DNA from: an uncultured Clostridia bacterium | GTDB taxonomy: Bacteria; Bacillota; Clostridia; Christensenellales; Aristaeellaceae | Length of the DNA stretch: 14,029 nt | NCBI GenBank assembly: GCA_934621485.1 | Contig: CAKTUS010000072.1 | Location: 1-14,029, forward strand | Direction of reading: 5' to 3' | Shown here: piece after piece, positions 6,244 through 12,441 of the stretch | Layout of the letters: every line of letters begins with the position of its first letter | Position numbering within the stretch: position 1 is the first letter of the stretch | Made by a program: the position numbers and the translations under genes | Notes under the pieces: model-generated | Told to the model about the DNA's origin: nothing | The model's database searches: none | What the model saw: the letters and a program-made list of their open reading frames with translations, nothing else

Positions 6244-7787
6244 TGGGCCGCCTCCTTTGCCGTGCCGCCGGTCATGCAGTAGCCGATTTCTTCTTTGGAA
6301 ATGCTGCCCGCCTCAAACTGGCCGGTGATGCGGCCTTCAAACAGGGTTACCAGCCGGTCGCTGAGGCGGAACAGCTCGTCCAGATCGGCGCTGATGAGCA
6401 GCACCGCGCAGCCCTGGTTGCGTTTTTCGATGATGCGCTCATGAATGAACTCCGTAGCGCCGATATCTACGCCGCGAGTAGGCTGGCACACCAGCAGCAC
6501 GGGCGTACCGAAGGTAAATTCCCGGGCGACAACGACTTTTTGCATGTTTCCGCCGGACAAATCGCCTGCGGGCTCGCCTACATCAGACAGGCGAATGTCA
6601 AATTGCCGCTGCATTTCCTGCGCATGGCGGCGCATTTGCCTGCGGCGCAGATGCAGGCCGAAAAAGCTGCTGAAGGCGGGCTTACGCTGGCTGCCCACCA
6701 GCAGGTTTTCCGCCACACTGGCCTTGGCGTCCATGCCCATGCTCATGCGGTCCTCCGGGATATAGCTCAGCCCCTGCTGACGAATGACCCGGGGCGTTTG
6801 CCCCAGCACCTCCTTGCCGCACAGCCGCACGCTGCCGCCGGCAGCGGAGCGCATGCCGGCGATACACTCGGCCAACTCGGTTTGGCCGTTGCCCTCCACG
6901 CCGCAAACACCCACGATTTCTCCGGCGCGCACGGTCAGGTTGACGCCGTTCAGGGCCGGCAGATTGCGGTCATTCAGGGCCGTCAGGCCGGAAACGACCA
7001 GCTGCTCCTGCCCGGCGGCCTGCTCGGTACGCAGGTCGTCAAAAATCACATCCCGGCCTACCATCAGCGAGGCGATCTCCCGCTCGCTGGTGTCCCGGGT
7101 CAGCAGCACCTTTTCCAGCCGTCCTGCCCTCATCACGCCCACACGGTCGGAAATGCGCATCACCTCCGGCAGCTTATGCGTAATGAGAATAACGGTCATG
7201 TCCCGCTCGTCTACAATGCGATGGATGACCTGGAACAGTTCCTCGGTTTCCTGCGGGGTGAGCACAGCGGTGGGCTCATCCAGAATGAGCACATCCGCGC
7301 CGGTGCGCAGCGCTTTGAGAATCTCCACCCGCTGCTGCAAGCCCACGCTCAAATCCCGTACCGTATCGGTGGGTTCCACCTTCAGGCCATATTCCTGAGA
7401 CAGGCGGCGCACGGTTTCAATGGCGGCCTGCTGGTCGTAAAACAGGCCGCGGCGCGGCTCATGGCCCAGCAGCACGTTTTGCGCCACGGTAAAGCCGGGC
7501 ACCAGCTTAAAGTGCTGATGCACCATGCTCACGCCCATGGCCATGGCGGCTTCCGGGCTGTGCTGCGCCGTGGTTTTTTGCCCCTTGATGAAAATGTCGC
7601 CCAGCGTGGGCTGCTGCAGGCCATACAGCTGGTTCATCAGCGTGCTTTTTCCTGCGCCGTTTTCCCCCACCAGAGCGAACACCTCGCCCCGCAGAATGCT
7701 CAGCGACACGTCGTCGTTGGCCAGCGTGCCGGGAAACTGCTTGGTGACATGCGAAAAGCGCACGATTTCATTGGCGGATGATTGCAT
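6240..7787 (-). CDS. Nucleoside ABC transporter ATPase with two nucleotide-binding domains (NupO/YufO-like)
   Basis: A 515-aa cytoplasmic ATPase with two fused ABC domains, the usual form in this transporter family. Domain 1 has Walker A GENGAGKST (41-49), signature LSVGLQQ (146-152), Walker B VLILDEP (166-172) and H-loop His204. Domain 2 has a degenerate Walker A GVEGNGQTE (296-304), a good signature LSGGNMQ (410-416) and a Walker B altered to LLVCQPTRGVD (431-441), in which the usual Asp-Glu is Cys-Gln. Similar changes are normal for YufO/RbsA-like second domains, so hydrolysis probably relies on the first composite site. I chose ATG 7787 because AAAGGAG lies 6-7 nt upstream; extension to 7826 would run into the terminator hairpin. 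It would power the two permeases encoded next and use substrate delivered by the lipoprotein at 7896-8894. Confidence 0.93.
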   Translation of the reverse strand: MQSSANEIVRFSHVTKQFPGTLANDDVSLSILRGEVFALVGENGAGKSTLMNQLYGLQQPTLGDIFIKGQKTTAQHSPEAAMAMGVSMVHQHFKLVPGFTVAQNVLLGHEPRRGLFYDQQAAIETVRRLSQEYGLKVEPTDTVRDLSVGLQQRVEILKALRTGADVLILDEPTAVLTPQETEELFQVIHRIVDERDMTVILITHKLPEVMRISDRVGVMRAGRLEKVLLTRDTSEREIASLMVGRDVIFDDLRTEQAAGQEQLVVSGLTALNDRNLPALNGVNLTVRAGEIVGVCGVEGNGQTELAECIAGMRSAAGGSVRLCGKEVLGQTPRVIRQQGLSYIPEDRMSMGMDAKASVAENLLVGSQRKPAFSSFFGLHLRRRQMRRHAQEMQRQFDIRLSDVGEPAGDLSGGNMQKVVVAREFTFGTPVLLVCQPTRGVDIGATEFIHERIIEKRNQGCAVLLISADLDELFRLSDRLVTLFEGRITGQFEAGSISKEEIGYCMTGGTAKEAAQ

Positions 7788-7800
7788 GACAAACTCCTTT

Positions 7801-7847
7801 GAAAGAATAAGAAAAGGGCTGCGCATCGGACGGATGCGCAGCCCTTT
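7801..7847 (-). terminator. Internal terminator/attenuator between lipoprotein and ATPase genes
   Basis: A perfect 15-bp stem (7813-7827 with 7833-7847, sequence AAAGGGCTGCGCATC and its complement) with a 5-nt loop is followed on the - strand by TTTTCTTATTCTTT. It lies after the lipoprotein stop at 7896 and just before the ATPase start. Inference: most transcripts end here and a fraction read through, giving more binding protein than ATPase and permeases, a common arrangement in ABC importer operons. Confidence 0.75.
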
Positions 7848-7895
7848 GCACGAGCCGTCTGCGGCAGAAGCGAAGCCGGCGCACGGGCCGTACCC

Positions 7896-8894
7896 TTAGT
7901 TTCGAGTGCTTTCCACCACAATTTCGCCGTCGATGATCTGCTCGGCCAGCGCCTGCACTTCATCCTTCAGCTCGTTGGAAACCTGCTGCGGCATGCTGTC
8001 GTCGCCAAAGCCCAGCTGCACATAGCCGCTGGCCATATCGGCTTCCCAAATGGCGCCGCCGTCAAAGGCGCCGTCCTCAATGTAGTTGGCAATCGCTTCA
8101 TACACGCTGCCGCCGGCATCCTTGATCATGGAGCAAATGATGGTTTCGGGCGCGATATACTTCTGGTCGCTGTCCACGCCGATGGCGTATTTTCCCTGCT
8201 CCTTGGCCGCTTCAAACACGCCCAGGCCGGTTTTGCCAGCCACCTGGTACACGACATCCGCGCCCTGGCCAAACAGGCTCAGCGCAGCTTCCTTGCCCTT
8301 GTCGGGAGAATCGTAGTCGCCGTCGGTGTACACGGGATCCAGCACCTTGCCTTCGGGGTTGGCATACAGCGCGCCCTGGCGATAGCCCACCACAAAGTTA
8401 TTGATGGTTTCGCTGTCCTCGGCGGCCACCACGCCCACACAGGCGTTGGCAGACACCTTCATGGCCACGTAGCCGGCCAGAAAGCTGCCTTCGTTTTCCG
8501 CATATACAATGGACAGCAGGTTGTCGCCCACGCCGTCCAGGCCGTTATCCACAAAAATAAACTTGGTGTCTTCCATGGCGGGGGCCACTTCGGTCAGGCC
8601 GTCCCAGAACTGCCAACCGGCAGCCACCACGATATCGCTGTTTTCAGCGGCTTCCACCAGGGCTACCTGGTACATGCTGGCGTCGCTTTTGCACTCCACC
8701 GTAGAGGTTTCAATGCCGTAGTCGGTGGCCAGCCGGGCAACGCCGTCGGCAATGCCGTCATAGAAGCCCAAATCGCCCAGGGTTTCCGCCACGCACAGGG
8801 CCACTTTCAAATCCATTTTTTCCTCGGCAGCCGCGCAGGCGCTCAGGGAAAAAAGCAGGGTCAGGCATAGCGCAAAGGCCAAGATTTTTTTCAT
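7896..8894 (-). CDS. BMP-family nucleoside-binding lipoprotein (PnrA/BmpA/NupN-like)
   Basis: A 332-aa substrate-binding lipoprotein. The N-terminus MKKILAFALC leads to a lipobox LSAC with Cys20 as the lipidation site, so the protein is anchored on the outer face of the membrane. The body matches the Med/BMP family: DLGFYDGIADGVARL near the start, a KFIFVDN strand, INNFVVGYRQGA in the middle, and the typical GVDSDQ motif. Members such as T. pallidum PnrA and lactococcal BmpA bind purine or pyrimidine nucleosides; the exact ligand here is inferred. I chose ATG 8894: AAGGAAGG lies about 7-9 nt upstream and the signal peptide begins there, whereas the longer frame to 9086 crosses the promoter. 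A TTGCGC-17-TATAAT promoter lies at 8944-8972. It is the first gene of the uptake operon. Confidence 0.93.
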   Translation of the reverse strand: MKKILAFALCLTLLFSLSACAAAEEKMDLKVALCVAETLGDLGFYDGIADGVARLATDYGIETSTVECKSDASMYQVALVEAAENSDIVVAAGWQFWDGLTEVAPAMEDTKFIFVDNGLDGVGDNLLSIVYAENEGSFLAGYVAMKVSANACVGVVAAEDSETINNFVVGYRQGALYANPEGKVLDPVYTDGDYDSPDKGKEAALSLFGQGADVVYQVAGKTGLGVFEAAKEQGKYAIGVDSDQKYIAPETIICSMIKDAGGSVYEAIANYIEDGAFDGGAIWEADMASGYVQLGFGDDSMPQQVSNELKDEVQALAEQIIDGEIVVESTRN

Positions 8895-8943
8895 GTTTTC
8901 GTTCCTTCCTTTCAGGTTTTCACACAGGGAAAAGGTCGAGTTC

Positions 8944-8972
8944 ATTATACTATGATGCCCGTTTGGGCGCAA
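8944..8972 (-). promoter_or_regulatory. Sigma-A promoter of the nucleoside uptake operon
   Basis: On the - strand, TTGCGC (8972-8967), a 17-bp spacer and a perfect TATAAT (8949-8944) precede the lipoprotein gene. The predicted leader is only about 40 nt, too short for a known purine or related riboswitch, so control by a DNA-binding regulator is more likely. I recognise no PurR or CodY box with confidence. Confidence 0.75.
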
Positions 8973-8994
8973 GGCTTTCTTTTTCGGCCCGGGG

Positions 8995-9026
8995 AAAAAC
9001 GCTGGCGCCAAAAGGAAACCGCCAGC
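8995..9026 (-). terminator. Intrinsic terminator for the small membrane protein gene
   Basis: On the - strand GCTGGCG (9026-9020) pairs with CGCCAGC (9007-9001) across a 12-nt loop, and one base later TTTTT follows (8999-8995). It lies 29 nt after the stop of the gene at 9056-9448 and just ahead of the promoter of the next operon, so it separates the two units. Confidence 0.6.
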
Positions 9027-9055
9027 CGGCTTTGCAAACGACAGGATGCGCCCGT

Positions 9056-9448
9056 TTACAGCCGCGGCAGATGGTTGCTGAGCCAATAGGCCCCATAGCC
9101 GATGACAAAGCCTGCGGGCGCTGCCGCCAGCACCGCCAGCCAGGCTCGGCTCTTCCGCTTTTTTTCATACAGGGGCGGTAGCGTAGGCACGCAAACCGGC
9201 AGAGGCATCCTGTCGGTAGGCATGGCGTCCTCGCCCTCCTCGGGCCAATCGTCCTCCTCGTGAAGGGAAGCCAGATAGGCAGGATCCGTTCGTTCCTGGG
9301 GCGCCCAGGCAAAAGATGGCTCCTGTGGCATGGGTTCCTCCATGGCAGCGGGGTTCTCCTGCGGCTGCTTTGACGTTTCCTCGCATCCGGATTTGCGCCG
9401 CAGCGCGTCCGGCCCCATCGGATGCAGAAAAGGCATCCCTGTGTCCAT
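9056..9448 (-). CDS. Small single-pass membrane protein, function unknown
   Basis: A 130-aa protein I do not recognise. Residues 1-95 are hydrophilic and rich in Pro, Glu and Asp (for example SLHEEDDWPEEGED at about 61-74), with few signs of folded structure. A basic patch KKRK at 96-99 precedes one hydrophobic segment at about 102-124, and the protein ends NHLPRL. By the positive-inside rule the acidic N-terminal part is cytoplasmic and the protein is tail-anchored. ATG 9448 has AAGGTGG at 5-nt spacing. It follows the large polytopic membrane protein gene by 193 nt, with a 14-bp inverted repeat between, so co-transcription is possible but not shown. The many alternative frames over this interval (one of 236 codons) are less likely: they lack this ribosome site and the plausible topology. 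Confidence 0.65.
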   Translation of the reverse strand: MDTGMPFLHPMGPDALRRKSGCEETSKQPQENPAAMEEPMPQEPSFAWAPQERTDPAYLASLHEEDDWPEEGEDAMPTDRMPLPVCVPTLPPLYEKKRKSRAWLAVLAAAPAGFVIGYGAYWLSNHLPRL

Positions 9449-9521
9449 TTTGCCACCTTCTCTTTCAAAAAAACGATACCATGTTTACGCTCCACAAGCG
9501 CCGATGGGTTGAAGAAGCGCT

Positions 9522-9560
9522 CCGGTAACGCCGGGCCATGCCCTCTCCCGGCGTTACCGG
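9522..9560. repeat. Perfect 14-bp inverted repeat, possible terminator or operator
   Basis: CCGGTAACGCCGGG at 9522-9535 and its exact complement CCCGGCGTTACCGG at 9547-9560 are separated by 11 nt. The transcript would form a very stable hairpin 82 nt after the stop of the membrane protein gene ending at 9642. No T-run follows on either strand, so a classical terminator is not clear; it may block readthrough, protect the mRNA 3' end, or bind a protein ahead of the gene at 9056-9448. Confidence 0.6.
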
Positions 9561-9641
9561 CCAAGCCGTAAGCAAACCCACATCCGTTCAGGCAGGGCTT
9601 TTCGCTTGGATGAAAGGATTCGTTCGCGACTGAAAAGGCTT

Positions 9642-11498
9642 TTACTCCTCTTCTTCCCATTCGCGGCTGGTCAGCACCGGCAGGCCGTCCTCATCCAGGG
9701 TCACATCGTACAGACCGGTTGAAGGCATCTCCGTATCCAGATTCAGCAGGCTGCAAAGCTCCTCCCAGTACAGCTCGTCCTCCACCCGAAAGGCCACCAC
9801 CTGATAGCCATGAGAGAGCAAATCACCCTGCAAATCCCAGCTTTCCATGGTTTCCAAAACATCATATTCCCCATAGGGCAGCTGCAGCACCGTTACCCGC
9901 AGTGGCAACCCATAGTAGGCGTACACATGGGTAATTTTGCTGGAGCTGCGAATGTTCGCTCCTTCCCAGGAACAGTCCACCAGCATCGCTTTTTTCCCCT
10001 TGTCCTCCGGCAGGCGCTGCTCCGCTACCTCGTCCTCCCAGAAGGCCCGCGCCATCTGAACGGCGGAGCTCACATAGCCGGAATAGCGATAGGCAGATAG
10101 CCACTGCGCCGGCGGAAGCAGCAGCATCAGGCCCGCCAGCATGGCGCACAGCAGCCCGCCGCAGGCGATGGATTCCATCTGATCCCAGAGCAGCGCGGCC
10201 AGGAACAGGCCGCACAGCACGCAGGGCGTAGCTACCGTGCTCAGGTATACCACTGCGGATGGCGCGGTTTCCGCCTGAACCAGATAGCTGCCGAACAGGC
10301 CCACCCAGTAAATCACCGTCATAACGACAAGCCACAGCAGCAGCCGCAGCACCGCCCGGCGCTTTTCCGGCAGCAGCCACAGGCACAGCGCCAATGGAAG
10401 CAGCAGCAGGAGCCAGCCCCAGGGCAAGGTGCTGCCGCCATAGGCCGCAAAGGTATCCGTCGCCAACTGCCGGAACAGTTGCAGTTTTTCCGGGGTGAAG
10501 GAGTGAAGCAGCTGGCCGGACCGTGGATTGCCGCTGAGCAGCACAGCCAGGCCCGCGTCCGGGGTGCCGGCCAAATGATAAACCACCGACCAGGACAGCT
10601 GCAACAGCACAATCAGCGCCGCGCTCAGCAGAAAGGCTCGCCTCAGCGGACGGCGCAGCGCCTTGTCCGCCTGCAGCCATTCCACCAGCAACGCCAGGGC
10701 CAGCACCACGGCAAACATCAGCCCGGAATAGATTTTGAAGCCCGTTAATACCGCCGCAGACGCCGCCACAGGCCACAGCTCAGCCGGAGAATGATCCCGG
10801 CGAAACAACAGGCACAGCAGACCGGCCGTAAACACGCTCAGCATGGCTCCGTCCGAGCGCAGCAAATAGGGCGTAAAGCCAAACACGCCAAAGCCGTACA
10901 TCAGCAGCACAAACAGAGCCGCCTTCAGCCACCTGCGCTCCACACACTCGCTGACAGCCGCCATGGAAGCGGCCACCAGGGCGAAGGGTACATAGCCCAA
11001 AAAAGCCTCCTGCCAGCCAAACACCCGCACCACGCTGTATTGCAGCGCGGCCAGCATGGGAAAATAGTCCGTGTGGAACATGGTGCTGTTTTCATGAATA
11101 TAGAAGGTATCGAAGGTATACAGCTCTTTCACTGCGCGGGCCCAGTAGGAGAAATCGTCGTGGCTGCTGAGAATCGTGCCCCGGCACAGCGCAACCGCCA
11201 GCACGCAGCCCGCCGCGAACAGCCAAAACACCGGCGACAGCAGCCGCTGCCGAAGCCGGCGCCGGTTCAGGGCCGCCAGCACGATGCAAACCGCCAGCGC
11301 CGCCAGGCCGCCATACATCAACCCATAAGCAACGGGAACCATCACCCCGCACACAATCACGCCATAGTACGCTACAAACAGCATGGCGCAGGCTGCGCTC
11401 AAAACCGCCTTGCCGGCCTTCAGGCCGGGCAAGGCCGCCATCAGCAGCAGGGCGTAGCCCAGCAGGGATCCAAAAAACAAACCGCCGGTCATTTCCAT
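9642..11498 (-). CDS. Polytopic membrane protein, GT-C glycosyltransferase-like
   Basis: A 618-aa protein with roughly 12-14 hydrophobic segments up to about residue 480 and a hydrophilic C-terminal domain of about 130 residues ending in Glu (REWEEEE). In the first large outside loop it has SHDDFSYWARAVKELY (Asp114-Asp115), resembling the catalytic acidic motif of GT-C/PMT-type glycosyltransferases, followed by HTDYFPMLAALQYSVVRVFGW, similar to the loop of that superfamily. Inference: it transfers a sugar from a lipid-linked donor to a cell-surface acceptor; a non-enzymatic membrane role cannot be excluded. I chose ATG 11498 because AAAGGAG precedes it at 9-10 nt; the longer frame to 11546 overlaps the upstream gene. 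It follows that gene by 20 nt, so the two probably share a transcript. No other surface-sugar genes are seen nearby. Confidence 0.75.
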   Translation of the reverse strand: MEMTGGLFFGSLLGYALLLMAALPGLKAGKAVLSAACAMLFVAYYGVIVCGVMVPVAYGLMYGGLAALAVCIVLAALNRRRLRQRLLSPVFWLFAAGCVLAVALCRGTILSSHDDFSYWARAVKELYTFDTFYIHENSTMFHTDYFPMLAALQYSVVRVFGWQEAFLGYVPFALVAASMAAVSECVERRWLKAALFVLLMYGFGVFGFTPYLLRSDGAMLSVFTAGLLCLLFRRDHSPAELWPVAASAAVLTGFKIYSGLMFAVVLALALLVEWLQADKALRRPLRRAFLLSAALIVLLQLSWSVVYHLAGTPDAGLAVLLSGNPRSGQLLHSFTPEKLQLFRQLATDTFAAYGGSTLPWGWLLLLLPLALCLWLLPEKRRAVLRLLLWLVVMTVIYWVGLFGSYLVQAETAPSAVVYLSTVATPCVLCGLFLAALLWDQMESIACGGLLCAMLAGLMLLLPPAQWLSAYRYSGYVSSAVQMARAFWEDEVAEQRLPEDKGKKAMLVDCSWEGANIRSSSKITHVYAYYGLPLRVTVLQLPYGEYDVLETMESWDLQGDLLSHGYQVVAFRVEDELYWEELCSLLNLDTEMPSTGLYDVTLDEDGLPVLTSREWEEEE

Positions 11499-11518
11499 AA
11501 GCAAGCTCTCCTTTCGGT

Positions 11519-12007
11519 CTATTCCTTCAGCCACGAGGCATAGCACTGGGGAGGGTAAATGGTGCGAATCATGTGCTTGAGAAAGTCAAACTCCTCCTGG
11601 GTGAAAAATGAAGCGTATTTCTGATACAACACTCGAAGGGCGTTCAGGCTGTACACATTCAGGCTGTAGTCGCTCAGCTTGACAAAATTGGCGGAGAAAG
11701 GAGTTAGCTTGTCGAAAATCACGCCCATCAGGTCGTCGGTGACGGCGGCAATCTGCTCCATGCCAAGGCGGCGGCTGTGATAGTTATCGGTAATCACCGT
11801 CATGGAGCCGTTGGTCAACCGGTTCAGCTGGGTCAGCAAAAAGGTTTCCAGCTCGTTTCGCAAATCCAGCAGGGTTTGCCGGTAGGGCGCATAGGCGCTC
11901 AGCCGCTGGCTAACCATCTGGGAAAGGGCATTGGAGCTTAAAAAAAGCGTGCCGAACCATGGCCGCAGCACGCGCTCCACGTCCTGTACCGATACAGGAA
12001 TCGCCAC
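11519..12007 (-). CDS. Unrecognised soluble protein upstream of the GT-C-like gene
   Basis: A 162-aa protein of unknown function. It has no signal peptide or membrane helix; long amphipathic stretches such as LLDLRNELETFLLTQLNRL suggest a mostly alpha-helical fold. The middle reads TDDLMGVIFDKLTPFSANFVKL and the C-terminus has EEFDFLKHMIRTIYPP. I chose GTG 12007 because a purine-rich AGGGAGGGG lies just upstream at about 9-nt spacing; a TTG at 12031 would add 8 residues (starting MAKGRGET) and would place that ribosome site inside the gene. It is the first gene of a unit with the polytopic membrane protein 20 nt downstream, and a TTGACA-17-TACAAA promoter lies about 145 bp upstream. It faces away from dnaA across the putative origin. 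I do not recognise a family. Confidence 0.7.
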   Translation of the reverse strand: MAIPVSVQDVERVLRPWFGTLFLSSNALSQMVSQRLSAYAPYRQTLLDLRNELETFLLTQLNRLTNGSMTVITDNYHSRRLGMEQIAAVTDDLMGVIFDKLTPFSANFVKLSDYSLNVYSLNALRVLYQKYASFFTQEEFDFLKHMIRTIYPPQCYASWLKE

Positions 12008-12150
12008 CGTCTCGCCCCTCCCTTTTGCCAAACGAATCCTTATTTTTTATAGTTCTACACATTCCCCCCTTTTTCCTGTTGCGTTTTCCTCAGAAAAGGC
12101 GGCAAAAGGAAATCTTTTCAGGTTAAAATGAATATTTATCGATAGCTCCA

Positions 12151-12179
12151 TTTGTATTTATGCAATCTCGAATTGTCAA
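12151..12179 (-). promoter_or_regulatory. Promoter for the - strand genes leaving the origin
   Basis: On the - strand a perfect TTGACA (12179-12174), a 17-bp spacer and TACAAA (12156-12151, 4 of 6 matches to TATAAT) point towards the gene starting at 12007, giving a leader of about 135-140 nt. A TATAAA nearer the gene (about 12046-12051) lacks a matching -35. Confidence 0.5.
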
Positions 12180-12280
12180 ACGCTATTTTTTGTGGGGGAG
12201 CCGTGCGTACTACACCATGGGTAGACCAGCGGTTTTCAACATTGTCCTTCCGTATGCAAAAGGGAACGTTTTTCGGGTAC

Positions 12281-12309
12281 TTGCCAAACCCCTTTGTATC
12301 TGTTATGAT
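12281..12309 (+). promoter_or_regulatory. Promoter of dnaA upstream of the DnaA boxes
   Basis: TTGCCA at 12281-12286, a 17-bp spacer and TATGAT at 12304-12309 fit a sigma-A promoter. Transcription from here would pass through all three strong DnaA boxes before dnaA, so bound DnaA could repress its own gene. A second TATAAT at 12416-12421, inside the imperfect palindrome TGTATAATATACA (12414-12426), has no good -35. Confidence 0.55.
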
Positions 12310-12352
12310 AGGGAACACGATGCGGAAAAGTGCACCTGTTTTCCACAAGGGC

Positions 12353-12396
12353 TTTTCCACATCATTTTCGTCTGGAGACGCTTTTGATGTGGAAAA
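12353..12396. repeat. 44-nt near-palindrome carrying two inverted DnaA boxes
   Basis: TTTTCCACATCA at 12353-12364 is the exact complement of TGATGTGGAAAA at 12385-12396, and the centre holds a second inverted repeat CGTC-TGGA-GACG at 12369-12380. Only the 4-nt stretches between (TTTT and CTTT) do not pair. The outer arms begin with DnaA boxes in opposite orientation. Confidence 0.75.
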
Positions 12397-12441
12397 CGTT
12401 TTGCGGGCGGCGTTGTATAATATACACAAATGGAAGGTTGA

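Larger units (their letters stand above)
12032..12441. other. Putative chromosomal origin region (oriC) upstream of dnaA
   Basis: A 410-bp non-coding stretch between divergent genes. Its left part (about 12110-12195) is AT-rich. Its right part holds a cluster of likely DnaA boxes: TTTTCCACA at 12339-12347 and 12353-12361 on the + strand, TGTGGAAAA at 12388-12396 (- strand box), and weaker TTTTCAACA at 12233-12241 and TGCGGAAAA at 12321-12329. The repeated form differs from the common TTATCCACA at one position. Divergent promoters are seen at 12151-12179 (-) and 12281-12309 (+). Position next to dnaA and the change of gene direction support an origin. Reading frames of 60-100 codons here lack ribosome sites and cross the boxes, so I do not call them genes. 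Replication initiation itself is inferred. Confidence 0.7.

Noticed and set aside
8895..8943. Riboswitch in the leader of the nucleoside uptake operon
   Set aside because: The leader from the predicted start is only about 40 nt and has no aptamer-like conserved words.
8950..9660. 236-codon - strand frame over the 9056-9448 gene
   Set aside because: It runs through the 14-bp inverted repeat, the terminator and the promoter region and is Arg/Cys/Pro-rich; the 130-aa frame has a ribosome site and a sensible membrane topology.
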